Source of the DNA: Deltaproteobacteria bacterium
Lineage (GTDB): Bacteria; Desulfobacterota; Desulfomonilia; UBA1062
Direction: 5' to 3'
Assembly: GCA_018433775.1 (NCBI GenBank)
Contig: JAHDQN010000016.1
Location: 27,062 to 91,061 of the forward strand
DNA: 64,000 nucleotides
Shown: positions 52,635 through 61,856 of the stretch, piece by piece
Layout: every line of letters begins with the position of its first letter
How positions within the stretch are numbered: position 1 is the stretch's first letter
Translations under genes and position numbers: made by a program
Notes under the pieces: generated by a model
The model's input: the letters and a program-made list of their open reading frames with translations, nothing else
What the model was told of the DNA's origin: nothing
Database searches by the model: none

Positions 52635-54635
52635 ATGGTCCCGATACTCATCAATTATCCTGAAGAGATGCTTCGAGTCAGGATAGCGGCCTTGAAAGAC
52701 AGCTCGTCTGCGGCCCTCGCCGATCTGCAGAAAATGGGTGTGCTCCATGTGGAAGAGGCCAAGGAGCTTTCGCCCCCGGAGGTGGAGGAGATTGCCTCCA
52801 GGAAGCAGCGCACGCGAAAGGCGATTCAGGAAATCGATGAAATTCTCGACAGTCTCAGAGGTGTTCGCGAGGTAGCCATCCCGCCCCTGACCACGCCCAT
52901 GGAGCCCGCCGATGCCATAAGCCGCGTCGATGCCCTCAAGGGCAGGCTCTCATCCCTGTTGGAGCGCAGGGAAGGTCTCAGAACCAGGATCAACGCCCTT
53001 GACGCCTCGGCCCGGTTTCTGGAGGCGCTGGCTCTGGCCATAGATGTTCCGCTTACGGATCTCCGCTATACAGGGCCCTATCTCTTTTCACGGGTGATCA
53101 TCTTCCCGCGCGAGGCCACCGGGCCTTTCCTGGAAGATGCGGGAGACCTCCTGCTCCATCGCGTGGATGTGCAGTCGGGCGGTGAGGACGTGATCTATCT
53201 TCTCGCCCGGGTGCACGACCGCGACCGCATCGAAAGGACGGCTGCAAACCTGGGCGGAAGCCAGCTTCCTCCCATGGACGAAGACATGACCCTGCGCGAG
53301 TTCAATACCCGCCGGCGCACCATCAAGGAAGAACTTGTCAAAAGCCTGAACGCACTGGAGAACGATATTCAGGCCATAATCGAAGAACAGCTGCAAGATA
53401 TCGTACTCTACCGGGATATCCTCCAGGGGGAATATTCCCGGCTCGATATCCTGGAGATGGCGGCCACCGCCCGGTATCTCACCGTGTTCGAGGGCTGGGT
53501 GCCAAGGGACGGCATCGAGAGGGTTTCATCGGAGTTTTCCCGCGGCAAACAGGTTTTCATCGACTCGCGGCCCCCCAGCCCTCATGACAACCCCCCCACC
53601 AAGCTCAAGAATCCCGGAGGGATCAGGCCCTTCCAGATCATCGTCAAGCTCTTCAGCACCCCCCGGTACGGCGACTGGGACCCGACGCCTTCCATCGCCT
53701 ATTTCTTCGCCTTCTTCTTCGGGCTCATGCTCAATGACGTGGTCTATGCCGCCGGGCTGCTCCTTCTGGCGGCGTTCGTGCTGGATAAGCTTGTTGACGA
53801 CCCTCACGCCGAGGGCACGAGGCTCTTTCGGAGAGTGCTCGTTATCTGCGGTGTTGTGTCACTTGCCGGGGGTCTGCTCTCAGGGAGCTTCATGGGGGAT
53901 TTCTTCGAGCGCTTCCTGGGCATCCCGTCTGAAAGGCTCGCCCTTGCAAGGACCGTCCAGTCCATGCTCTCGCAGCCAATCTCATTTATCGCACTCTCCC
54001 TGATCATCGGCCTGGTTCATCTGAACATCGCCCACATGCTGGGTCTCATCAGGGGTCTCAAAAAACGCAATACAGGCATCGTGATCAACAAGCTCGGGCT
54101 CTTCACGGTACAGATCTTCGGGATACCCTATCTCTTCCATGTGATGCTGGGCATGGATCTCCTTCCTTTCAGCGCTCAAGTCTACATGGTGTTCGGCTAT
54201 CTCCTTGTGTTGGGAATTCTGGGTATCATCATCGGGTCTTTTCTCCAGATGGGCGGGCTGGGCTCCATCTTCTGGGTTTTCGACCTCACGGGAATCCTCG
54301 GCGATGTCATGTCCTATTCGCGGCTGGCCGGCGTGGGGCTTGCAACCTACTATCTGGCATCGTCGTTCAACCTCCTTTCCGAATGGGTCTCCTCAGGTTT
54401 GGGGAGCGCTGTCCCTGGGGTGATCGGGGCGGGAGTGAGTTTCCTGGTCGGGGTGGTCCTGCTGACGATCTTCCATGTGTTCAACCTGCTGCTCGGCTCC
54501 CTGGCGGCGTTCATCCATTCCTTGAGACTCTGCTTCGTTGAGTTCCTGCTCAAGTTCTACGAGGGAGGGGGGAGAGATTATTCGCCATTTCAAATACCCC
54601 AACAGCGTACCGTCCTGGTGGGGAGAAAATCATAA
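52635..54635 (+). CDS. ntpI: A/V-type ATPase subunit I (a-type stator)
   Basis: 666 aa. The N-terminal half is cytoplasmic and coiled-coil (ALADLQKMGVLHVEEAK, later helices with Glu/Arg/Lys), the C-terminal half from about residue 340 has about seven membrane helices (YFFAFFFGLMLNDVVYA, LALSLIIGLVHL region, SYSRLAGVGLATYYLASS), as in NtpI/AtpI. It links the peripheral stalks to the ion half-channels next to the c ring. First subunit gene of the operon. An internal ATG at 52668 (MLRVRIAALKD) would better match the start of homologues, but neither start has a strong ribosome-binding site. Confidence 0.93.
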   Translation: MVPILINYPEEMLRVRIAALKDSSSAALADLQKMGVLHVEEAKELSPPEVEEIASRKQRTRKAIQEIDEILDSLRGVREVAIPPLTTPMEPADAISRVDALKGRLSSLLERREGLRTRINALDASARFLEALALAIDVPLTDLRYTGPYLFSRVIIFPREATGPFLEDAGDLLLHRVDVQSGGEDVIYLLARVHDRDRIERTAANLGGSQLPPMDEDMTLREFNTRRRTIKEELVKSLNALENDIQAIIEEQLQDIVLYRDILQGEYSRLDILEMAATARYLTVFEGWVPRDGIERVSSEFSRGKQVFIDSRPPSPHDNPPTKLKNPGGIRPFQIIVKLFSTPRYGDWDPTPSIAYFFAFFFGLMLNDVVYAAGLLLLAAFVLDKLVDDPHAEGTRLFRRVLVICGVVSLAGGLLSGSFMGDFFERFLGIPSERLALARTVQSMLSQPISFIALSLIIGLVHLNIAHMLGLIRGLKKRNTGIVINKLGLFTVQIFGIPYLFHVMLGMDLLPFSAQVYMVFGYLLVLGILGIIIGSFLQMGGLGSIFWVFDLTGILGDVMSYSRLAGVGLATYYLASSFNLLSEWVSSGLGSAVPGVIGAGVSFLVGVVLLTIFHVFNLLLGSLAAFIHSLRLCFVEFLLKFYEGGGRDYSPFQIPQQRTVLVGRKS

Positions 54636-54655
54636 GAGAAGGAGAGGTAAAAAAT

Positions 54656-55123
54656 ATGACCCTTATTCAGGCCCTGGCACTATTAGGTGGAGCGCTTGCC
54701 CTGGCAGGCGGGCTTGCCGGATCGGCCATCGGGATCGCCAATGCCGCATCCTCGGGCGTGGCGACCCTCTCGGAAGAGCCCGGGCAGCTTCGGAATGTCA
54801 TTGTGCTGGCTTCTCTTCCCATGACCCAGAGCTTCTACGGGCTGATCATCCTGATCATCATTATCACCGTGGTGCTGCCCAACCTCACTGAAGGCATCGC
54901 AGGCGGGGTCGCCGTGCTCGCAATCGGAATCATGGCTGCCTCTGCAGAGCTGTTCTCCGCGATATACCAGGGTTCAGTGTGCGCATCGGGCATCGCCCTG
55001 CTGCCCAAGACCAGAGGACAGATACTCACCTCGTCGATGATGCTGGCCGTCTTTGTCGAGCTGATCGGTGTTCTGGGGCTGGTCTTTACGATCATGGCCC
55101 TGAGCATCCTTCAGCTCATGTAG
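54656..55123 (+). CDS. ntpK: A/V-type ATPase subunit K (c-ring proteolipid), predicted Na+-binding
   Basis: 155 aa, duplicated form with two helical hairpins (four membrane helices); AGAAGGAGAGG precedes the ATG. Lining up with Enterococcus NtpK, all side chains that bind Na+ there are present: Leu54, Thr57, Gln58 (LPMTQS), Gln105 (IYQGS) and Glu135 (FVELIG). Only the second hairpin has the ion-carrying Glu, as in V-type rings, which usually favours a lower ion-to-ATP ratio suited to ATP-driven pumping. I therefore predict a Na+-coupled rotor. Confidence 0.95.
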   Translation: MTLIQALALLGGALALAGGLAGSAIGIANAASSGVATLSEEPGQLRNVIVLASLPMTQSFYGLIILIIIITVVLPNLTEGIAGGVAVLAIGIMAASAELFSAIYQGSVCASGIALLPKTRGQILTSSMMLAVFVELIGVLGLVFTIMALSILQLM

Positions 55124-55144
55124 GCCGGGGGGAGGGCAATCGCC

Positions 55145-55741
55145 ATGGAAGTCCCAAACATGCGGGAGGCCATACTCTCCAAGGCCCGGCAGGAGGCGCA
55201 GGAACTCGTGGAGGAGGCGCGGTCCAGGGCCGCTGAAATGGTCTTAAGGGCCGAGGAGCAGTGGCGGCAGCGTTTCGAAACCGAGAAGCAGAGGCTCCTC
55301 TCCGATTCGAGGCGCGAGGCGGCCCGGATCATCGCCCAGGCCGAGCTGAAGGCCCGGCAGGAGCTCCTGAAGGAAAAGGACGATATCATCAAGGAGATGA
55401 TCGGCCGGGTAAGGCAGCGGCTGATTGGCAACACCACGGAAACAGGCACCCTGTCGCATCTCATCGGTGAGGCGGTGGATGCCTTCCAGTCAGATGAGCC
55501 GCTCAAGATCAAAACCGCGGGCAAGGATATCCAGAAGGTGAGAGAAATCATCTCCTGCGACCCGAAGCTCAAGGAGCGCATAGCAGAGGTGCAGGAGACC
55601 GCCTGCATGGGCGGGATCATCTGCGAGAGCGTTGATGGAAAGGTGAGCGTTGACAACACCTACGACACCAGGCTCGAAATGCTCATACCCAAGCTCATGC
55701 CCCGGGTGGGCGATATCCTGTTCGGAGACGGCAGACAATGA
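55145..55741 (+). CDS. ntpE: A/V-type ATPase subunit E (peripheral stalk)
   Basis: 198 aa. Residues 1-95 form a long charged right-handed-coiled-coil-like helix (MREAILSKARQEAQELVEEA with many Arg, Glu and Ala); the C-terminal part is a globular domain (MGGIICESVDGKVSVDNTYDTRLE) typical of subunit E. Pairs with the G/H-type subunit encoded at 61419 to form the stator stalk. The stop overlaps the subunit C start by four nt (ATGA). Confidence 0.9.
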   Translation: MEVPNMREAILSKARQEAQELVEEARSRAAEMVLRAEEQWRQRFETEKQRLLSDSRREAARIIAQAELKARQELLKEKDDIIKEMIGRVRQRLIGNTTETGTLSHLIGEAVDAFQSDEPLKIKTAGKDIQKVREIISCDPKLKERIAEVQETACMGGIICESVDGKVSVDNTYDTRLEMLIPKLMPRVGDILFGDGRQ

Positions 55742-56781
55742 GGCTTGCCAGCAACCGATTCGCGTTCCTCACCGCCGTCCTGAAGGCCCGGGAGGCAAAA
55801 GGTGTGGATCGCGATACGCTCGAAGAGATCATCCTGCGCGCCGGGTCCATGGCCGAGGCCGTGGATTTCATGAAGGACACAGACCTGGGCGGGTTTCTTG
55901 CCGAGTATGGAGCGGCGAGTTTCGATGAGATGGACGATCTGCTCTGGAAATATCTCGGCAGATACTTTGGCAGGATCAGGAAGCTCAGGCCCGATCCATC
56001 GGTGGTCAGGCTCATCGAGCGCTACCTGCACCGGTATGATGTCGCCAACATCATAAGCGCGCTCAGGGCAGCGGTCTTTCAGAGGCCGGCGCACATGATC
56101 CCTGTTGGGACCCTCTTCGATCAGGGGCTGCTGAACGACCTGTCCCGGGTGCAGTCTCCGGGCGAAGCCGTCTCAGTTATCGTCATGGGCGGCATGGCCG
56201 AATACGCCGAACCCATCCGCAGGACGACCGAGATCGACCGCAGGAGTCTCCGGCAGGTGGAGAGAGGGCTCGACCAGTTGTATCTTCAGAAGCTCCGGGA
56301 AACGCTCCAGGACATGGACGATCACGAGATCCTCCTGCGGGCGCAGGGTATCATCCTCGATTACCAGATCCTGGGGATGATCCTCAGAGCCGCCGGCTCA
56401 GGGGGGGTGTCCGCCGTCGATGGAGGGGGTGCAGTATCGGGAGGGTATCTGCTCACACCGGATATGGTGAGGGAATTCGCGGGCCTCAAGGTAGCGGAGA
56501 TCGCGGCCATGCTCGAGGAAACCCCGTATCATGCCATGGTCCAGGAGATAGCCCGGCAGATCGAACAGCAGGGCGCCTATGTCATCGACCGGATCATGGA
56601 CTCTGATCTGATCATGCGGATCCGCGAGCTGCTCTCGCCCCGGCCGCTGTCTCCCTGCGCGGTATTGTGGCACCTCATCTTCAAGGAGTACGAGGTGCGC
56701 AGTGTACGGGTCGCCCTGAAGGCCATGGAAGACAGGCTGCCCCCGGGTGAGGTCAAAGATTATCTGGTGGTGGGCTTATGA
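55738..56781 (+). CDS. ntpC: A/V-type ATPase subunit C (d-type rotor cap)
   Basis: 347 aa, soluble, helical. Sequence elements such as DTDLGGFLAEY, DLLWKYLGRYFGRIRKL, RYLHRYDVANIISALRAA and the C-terminal VRVALKAMEDRLPPGEVKDYL fit the V/A-type subunit C (homologue of eukaryotic subunit d), which caps the c ring and binds the central stalk. ATGA overlaps on both sides (with E and with F) show tight coupling. A Gly-rich insertion (AGSGGVSAVDGGGAVSGG) near residue 220 is a possible flexible loop not usual in the family. Confidence 0.9.
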   Translation: MRLASNRFAFLTAVLKAREAKGVDRDTLEEIILRAGSMAEAVDFMKDTDLGGFLAEYGAASFDEMDDLLWKYLGRYFGRIRKLRPDPSVVRLIERYLHRYDVANIISALRAAVFQRPAHMIPVGTLFDQGLLNDLSRVQSPGEAVSVIVMGGMAEYAEPIRRTTEIDRRSLRQVERGLDQLYLQKLRETLQDMDDHEILLRAQGIILDYQILGMILRAAGSGGVSAVDGGGAVSGGYLLTPDMVREFAGLKVAEIAAMLEETPYHAMVQEIARQIEQQGAYVIDRIMDSDLIMRIRELLSPRPLSPCAVLWHLIFKEYEVRSVRVALKAMEDRLPPGEVKDYLVVGL

Positions 56782-57131
56782 AGAGACGTGAGAACCTGAG
56801 CATGGCGGTCATCGGCACCAGGGACCAGACAGCGCTCCTGCGCCTGGCCGGGGTACAGAAGTACCGGGTGATCGATGAGGGGAAGAATACGGCGGAGTCG
56901 GTGCTTCAGGCGCTGGAGACCTTTCTTGAGGACAGCTCGATAGCCATGATCGTGCTGCCCGAGGTGTGGGCGGAGCATGTTCAGGATGTCATCCGTTCCC
57001 GCAGAGAGAGGAAACAATATTCCCCGGTCATCATCACCGTGCCCTCGGGATACCGGGCCGCCGAAATGGATGTGAAGGCCTTCTACGAGGCCTATACCAA
57101 GCAACTCATCGGATTCAATATCGAAATATAG
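56778..57131 (+). CDS. A/V-type ATPase subunit F (central stalk)
   Basis: 117 aa Rossmann-like small subunit: MAVIGTRDQTALLRLAGV, then DSSIAMIVLPEVWAEHV and a C-terminal helix. Binds subunit D and regulates rotation and ATPase activity. The symbol differs between systems (ntpG in Enterococcus, ahaF in methanogens), so none is given. The ATG overlaps the subunit C stop (ATGA); subunit A follows after 19 nt. Confidence 0.9.
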   Translation: MKRRENLSMAVIGTRDQTALLRLAGVQKYRVIDEGKNTAESVLQALETFLEDSSIAMIVLPEVWAEHVQDVIRSRRERKQYSPVIITVPSGYRAAEMDVKAFYEAYTKQLIGFNIEI

Positions 57132-57150
57132 TCTGTGAGGGTTTGAACCT

Positions 57151-58905
57151 ATGGGAAAGATCTGGAGAATATCAGGACCTGTGATCATTGCCGAAGACAT
57201 GCGTGGCTCCCAGGTGTACGAGGTGGTGGAGATCGGCGAGGAGCGGCTCAACGGGGAGATTATCGGGCTGGAGCAGGACAAGGCGGTGATTCAGGTCTAC
57301 GAGGATACGGTCGGACTGACCGTGGGAGAAAAGGTAACCGGCACGGGCGAGATCCTGATGGCCGAGCTGGGGCCAGGCCTCGTGGGGAACATCTATGACG
57401 GCGTACAGCGCTCGCTGGTCACCATGAAGGATGAGGTCGGCGACTTTCTGCACCGGGGTGTAAGGACCTATGCCCTCGACCGGGAGAAGAAGTGGCACTT
57501 CATTCCTGCGATGAAGGCAGGTGCGCAAGTAGAGGGCGGAGATGTGATCGGCACCGTGCAGGAGACCGGCCTCATCGAGCACAGGATCATGGTCCCGCCC
57601 GGAATGAGCGGAGTCATCGACGCCATCGAGGAAGGCGACTACACGGTGGAAGAAAGCATTGCCCTGCTCAAGTCGAACGGCAAAACCTGGCCCCTTACGC
57701 TCATGCAGCGGTGGCCGGCGAGAAAGCCCAGGCCCTATAAACGGCGGTTCGACCCCCAGGACCTGCTGGTGACCGGCACCCGGGTTATCGACTATCTCTT
57801 CCCCCTGGCCCTGGGAGGAAAGGCGGCCATTCCCGGCGGATTCGGCACGGGCAAGACCGTAAACCTTCAGCAGATGGTCCGCTGGTCGCAGACCCAGCTG
57901 AACATCTATGTGGGGTGCGGAGAGCGCGGCAACGAGATGGCCGACGTGCTCCAAAGCTTCAAGGAGCTCAAGGACCCTGCCACGGGACGGTATCTGCAGG
58001 AGAAGGAGATCTTCATCGCCAACACCTCCAACATGCCCGTGGTGGCGCGCGAGATCAGCATTTTCATCGGGATCACCATGGCTGAGTACTACCGCGACAT
58101 GGGCTACGACATTCTCCTGGTGGCCGACTCCACCTCACGCTGGGCCGAAGCAATGCGAGAGATCGGGGCCAGGCTCGAGGAGACCCCGGGCGAAGAGGGG
58201 TTCCCCACCTATCTGGGCTCGCGGCTGTCGGCATTCTACGAGCGTTCGGGCAGGGTGGAGTGCCTCGGAAGCCCCGGCCGGATCGGCTCCGCCACGGTCA
58301 TCGGCGCGGTGAGCCCGCCAGGTGCGGACTTCAGCGAGCCGGTGACCCAGAGCACACTCAGGATCGTCGACGCCCTTTACTCACTCGACGTAGCGCTGGC
58401 GAACCGGAGGCATTTCCCCACCATCAACTGGCTCCAGAGCTACAGCCATTATGCCGACTCCGTCGATGCCTGGTGGGAGAAGGTGAGCCCGGACTACACC
58501 GAGGTCCGCAACCAGGCGCTGATCACCCTCCAGAAGGAGGCCGAGCTCGAGGAGATCGTCCGGCTGGTGGGCCCCGAGGCGTTGCCGGAAAACGACAAGC
58601 TGCTGCTCCTCATTGCGCGCATGATCAGGGAAGATTTTCTGATGCAGAGCGCCTATCATCCCGTCGACACCTATTCCAACCCCAAGCGGTCGCACCTGAT
58701 GCTCAGCACCATCATGAAGTTCAGTGATTTTGCCAGGGGCCTGGCCGAGGAAGGGATGATGGTGAGCGAGATCTCCGCATCGAGGATCAAGCAGAGGATC
58801 TCCCGCATGAAGGATGTGCCCGACGACGAGATCGATCAGTATGTCGATTCCATCCGGCAGGACATGGCAGGGGGGGCCGCCTCCCTTGAAGAAGGAGGGG
58901 TGTGA
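57151..58905 (+). CDS. ntpA: A/V-type ATPase catalytic subunit A
   Basis: 584 aa. Catalytic nucleotide-binding subunit: P-loop GGFGTGKTV near residues 229-237 (usual form GxFGxGKT), IYVGCGERGNEMADVL with the general-base Glu, ADSTSRWAEAMREIG arginine region, and an extra non-homologous region of about 90 residues (130-220) typical of A subunits. C-terminal helical domain to DDEIDQYVDSIRQDMA. The stop TGA shares bases with the subunit B ATG (TGATG). Confidence 0.96.
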   Translation: MGKIWRISGPVIIAEDMRGSQVYEVVEIGEERLNGEIIGLEQDKAVIQVYEDTVGLTVGEKVTGTGEILMAELGPGLVGNIYDGVQRSLVTMKDEVGDFLHRGVRTYALDREKKWHFIPAMKAGAQVEGGDVIGTVQETGLIEHRIMVPPGMSGVIDAIEEGDYTVEESIALLKSNGKTWPLTLMQRWPARKPRPYKRRFDPQDLLVTGTRVIDYLFPLALGGKAAIPGGFGTGKTVNLQQMVRWSQTQLNIYVGCGERGNEMADVLQSFKELKDPATGRYLQEKEIFIANTSNMPVVAREISIFIGITMAEYYRDMGYDILLVADSTSRWAEAMREIGARLEETPGEEGFPTYLGSRLSAFYERSGRVECLGSPGRIGSATVIGAVSPPGADFSEPVTQSTLRIVDALYSLDVALANRRHFPTINWLQSYSHYADSVDAWWEKVSPDYTEVRNQALITLQKEAELEEIVRLVGPEALPENDKLLLLIARMIREDFLMQSAYHPVDTYSNPKRSHLMLSTIMKFSDFARGLAEEGMMVSEISASRIKQRISRMKDVPDDEIDQYVDSIRQDMAGGAASLEEGGV

Positions 58906-60308
58906 TGGATTCCATGCAGCTCTTTACCAGACAGACCAAGGCCATCAGCACGGCTAGGAGGTCTCTGCTCATCATCGAGAGCATCCCGGGCATCCGGTAC
59001 AACGAGATCGTAGATGTAGAGCTGGGCACGGGTGAGATCCGCAGCGGCCAGGTCATCGAGGTCGGCAAGAACACCACCGTGGTTCAGGTGTTTGGCGGGG
59101 TGAGCGAGGTCGATCTCCTCAACAGCAAGGTGAGGTACAAGGGCGAAACCCTGAAGCTGCCGGTCTCTCCCGACATTCTCGGCCGCATTTTCGATGGGAG
59201 CGGCAAACCCATCGACGGAGGGCCTCCCATCATCTCCCAGAAATACCAGGACATCAACGGCGTTCCTGCAAACCCGGCGTCCCGCATGCCTCCGGCCGAA
59301 TTCATCGAGACGGGCATCTCGGCCATCGACGGCCTCAACGTGCTGGTCAGAGGTCAGAAGCTGCCCATATTCAGCGGCTCGGGCCTGCCGCACAACAAGA
59401 TCGCGGCCCAGATCATCCGTCAGGCGTCATTGAAGGGCAAGTCCGAAGACTTCGCCATCGTGTTCGGTGCCATCGGGGTCAGCTATGACGACGCCGCCCA
59501 CTTCATCAGCAACCTCGAAGAGACGGGCGCGCTGAGCCGGGCCGTGGGCTTCATCAACACCGCCTCGTCCCCGGTCATCGAGCGTCTCTCCACTCCGCGG
59601 CTGGCGCTCACCGCGGCCGAATACCTTGCCTGGGAAATGAACATGCACGTGCTCGTCATCCTCACCGACATCACCAACTATGCCGACGCACTGCGCGAGC
59701 TTGCGGCCATGCGAGGCGAGATACCGAGCCGCCGGGGCTACCCCGGGTATATGTACACCGACCTGGCGTCCCTCTACGAGCGGGCCGGGAGGATCTCAGG
59801 ACGGGAGGGCTCGGTGACCATCATTCCCATCCTCACCATGCCCGACGACGACATCACGCACCCCATACCCGACCTGACGGGCTACATCACCGAGGGTCAG
59901 ATCGTGCTCTCCAGGCCGCTCGACCGCAAGCGGATCTACCCGCCCATCGACGTGTTCCTCTCGCTTTCGCGGATGATGAAGGAGGGAATAGGGGAGGGAA
60001 AGACCCGGGAGGATCACAACAACGTATTCATGCAGTCCTATGCCATGTATGCAGAGGGGAATTACCTGCGCGAGATCACTACTGTCATCGGCTCGGAAGC
60101 GCTCACCGATCGCGACAAGGTGTATCTCAATGCAGCAGACCGGTTCGAGCGGGAGTTCATCGCCCAGGACGAGAACAGCCGGCGTACCGTGGAGGAGACC
60201 TTAAGCATTGCGTGGGACATCTTTTCCATGCTGCCGGAGGAAGATTTGAAGCTCATCAATGAAGCATACATCAAGAAATACCTGCCCGAACCATCAAGGA
60301 GCGAGTAG
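58905..60308 (+). CDS. ntpB: A/V-type ATPase non-catalytic subunit B
   Basis: 467 aa from the ATG at 58905. A GTG three nt upstream is in frame but less likely; GAAGGAGGGG is properly placed for the ATG. Nucleotide-binding fold without a P-loop lysine: LPIFSGSGLPHNKIAAQI instead of GxGKT. Also VFGAIGVSYDDAAHF, ILTDITNYADALRELA, SRRGYPGYMYTDLASLYERAG. Forms the alternating A3B3 head. Confidence 0.96.
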   Translation: MDSMQLFTRQTKAISTARRSLLIIESIPGIRYNEIVDVELGTGEIRSGQVIEVGKNTTVVQVFGGVSEVDLLNSKVRYKGETLKLPVSPDILGRIFDGSGKPIDGGPPIISQKYQDINGVPANPASRMPPAEFIETGISAIDGLNVLVRGQKLPIFSGSGLPHNKIAAQIIRQASLKGKSEDFAIVFGAIGVSYDDAAHFISNLEETGALSRAVGFINTASSPVIERLSTPRLALTAAEYLAWEMNMHVLVILTDITNYADALRELAAMRGEIPSRRGYPGYMYTDLASLYERAGRISGREGSVTIIPILTMPDDDITHPIPDLTGYITEGQIVLSRPLDRKRIYPPIDVFLSLSRMMKEGIGEGKTREDHNNVFMQSYAMYAEGNYLREITTVIGSEALTDRDKVYLNAADRFEREFIAQDENSRRTVEETLSIAWDIFSMLPEEDLKLINEAYIKKYLPEPSRSE

Positions 60309-60313
60309 AGACC

Positions 60314-60961
60314 ATGGCTGCAAAGATACGCATCGCCAGACCCACGAAGATCGAGCTCGCCAGGCTGAAGCGGCGCCTGAGGCTCGCCACGCGGATCCAG
60401 AAGATCATCAAGGACCGGCTCTCCATCCTGGTCATGGAGTTTCTCCAGACCGTCAGAGAGAGCGCAGAGGTGAAGGAGCGGCTCCAGAAGGAGTATGAAG
60501 ACGCCTACAAGGCACTGTCACTCTCTTTAGGCTATCACGGGTATGCGCCGGTGGAGCAGACGCTCATGATCTCCGAGATGCCCTTCAGCCTGCACGCCGC
60601 AACCCGCAATGTGGCGGGGGTTCGGCTCCCCGTCTTCCAGATGGAGGAGAATCGGGAGGCCCCCCAGGCGGTTCTTCCCGCCGGGAATTCCTCGCTTTTG
60701 GAATACACCTCGGACATGGTACGGAAATGCCTGTCGGCCACCGTGGAGCTCGCCGAGCTCCAGAGCGCCCTGGAGCTGCTCGGAGACGAGATCAACAAGG
60801 TCAAGCGCATCAACAACGCCCTGGAGTATGTGGTGATACCCGGGCTCGATATCACCATCAAATACCTTTCCATGAAGTTCGAGGAGCGCGACCGTGAAGA
60901 GGTGGCCCGTCTGAAATACGTGAAGCTCCTGATCGAGAAGAGGGAGGCCTATGCCTATTGA
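60314..60961 (+). CDS. ntpD: A/V-type ATPase subunit D (central rotor shaft)
   Basis: 215 aa, two long helices: N-terminal IARPTKIELARLKRRLRLATRIQKI and C-terminal KRINNALEYVVIPGLDITIKYLSMKFEERDREE, the classical D-subunit coiled-coil. It overlaps the start of the DUF61 gene by 11 nt. Confidence 0.95.
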   Translation: MAAKIRIARPTKIELARLKRRLRLATRIQKIIKDRLSILVMEFLQTVRESAEVKERLQKEYEDAYKALSLSLGYHGYAPVEQTLMISEMPFSLHAATRNVAGVRLPVFQMEENREAPQAVLPAGNSSLLEYTSDMVRKCLSATVELAELQSALELLGDEINKVKRINNALEYVVIPGLDITIKYLSMKFEERDREEVARLKYVKLLIEKREAYAY

Positions 60962-61391
60962 GCAGGAAAAGGACGATGTGATGGCCCGTTATCTGGGCAG
61001 TGAGCTCAGCTCGGTGAACTCCCAGCTGCCGAAAAAGCGCAAGACGCTCTCCCAGCTCCTGCACGAAGAACATCCCCGGGTCTGCTGTCTCGACGGGTCG
61101 GAGCATTTTTTCAGAATCGACGAGCTGCGCTATCTGGCCTCCATCCTGGACGATCATGAGCGGGAGGAGTTGCTTCTGCCCATGATCATCGAGGTGCACT
61201 CGGGCATGAGCGACATGCTGGTTCGCAGTACAAGGGGCGGCGATGAAGGGGCGGTGGAGGCAAAGGTCTTCGCCAATGTCCTGGGAATGCCGGCGAGCAT
61301 GGAAGAAACAGGTGTCAGGATATATCGGTCCCAGCTCGGGGCCATGCGCAGGACGCTCAAGACCACGACGCAATACGTGTTCACTCTCTAA
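60951..61391 (+). CDS. DUF61 (UPF0216)-like protein inside the ATPase operon
   Basis: 146 aa, ATG at 60951 inside the last codons of subunit D, GAGAGGGAGG upstream. The central block matches what I know of the archaeal family DUF61/UPF0216: LPKKRKTL (26-33), LDGSEHFF (47-54), LRYLASIL (59-66), LPMIIEV (76-82) and the C-terminal TTTQY (138-142). The function of the family is unknown. No signal peptide or membrane helix, so cytoplasmic. Its place between D and the stalk subunit G suggests a chaperone, assembly or regulatory factor for the A/V-ATPase. Family assignment from memory; alignment to archaeal members needs a search. Confidence 0.65.
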   Translation: MPIEQEKDDVMARYLGSELSSVNSQLPKKRKTLSQLLHEEHPRVCCLDGSEHFFRIDELRYLASILDDHEREELLLPMIIEVHSGMSDMLVRSTRGGDEGAVEAKVFANVLGMPASMEETGVRIYRSQLGAMRRTLKTTTQYVFTL

Positions 61392-61418
61392 AGGAGAGTA
61401 TACTTCGGGAGGAATTCC

Positions 61419-61742
61419 ATGGCAGAAGATTTCATCGGATCGGTAAAGGAAATCGAGCAGGAGGCTGAGGCCCTGATGGAGCAGGCGCGCTCAGAGGCCA
61501 GGACAATACTCGAAGAAGCCAGAAGACAGGCCGATGATATTCTTTCCCGCAGCCTCCCTCTGGATGAGGTCAGAAAAGAGCAGGAAAAGATCGTCCAGAC
61601 CGCCCGATCACAGGCCGAGACCATGATCGAAAACGCCAGGCGGCAGGCCGAAGCCCACCGGAAGGCCGCAGGGGCCAGGCTCGAAGAGGTGGTGAACCTC
61701 ATGCTCACCTATCTGAAAGGCGGCAAATCAAGCAGTGTTTGA
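61419..61742 (+). CDS. A/V-type ATPase subunit G/H (peripheral stalk)
   Basis: 107 aa, GGAGGAATTCC before the ATG. Almost entirely one charged helix rich in Ala, Glu, Arg and Gln (SVKEIEQEAEALMEQARSEA), like AhaH/NtpF subunits that form the stator with subunit E. In many operons this gene comes first; here it is last. The operon seems to end here, 114 bp before the protease gene. Confidence 0.85.
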   Translation: MAEDFIGSVKEIEQEAEALMEQARSEARTILEEARRQADDILSRSLPLDEVRKEQEKIVQTARSQAETMIENARRQAEAHRKAAGARLEEVVNLMLTYLKGGKSSSV

Positions 61743-61856
61743 AAAATCATAATGTGAACCCGTCCCCGAAGGCGAGGGTGTTGTTTTTCGCCGCAACGGC
61801 CCCTAGAATAGATCTGATAACGTCCAAAAGCGTCTGCAAAGGGATCGAGGGCAGCG

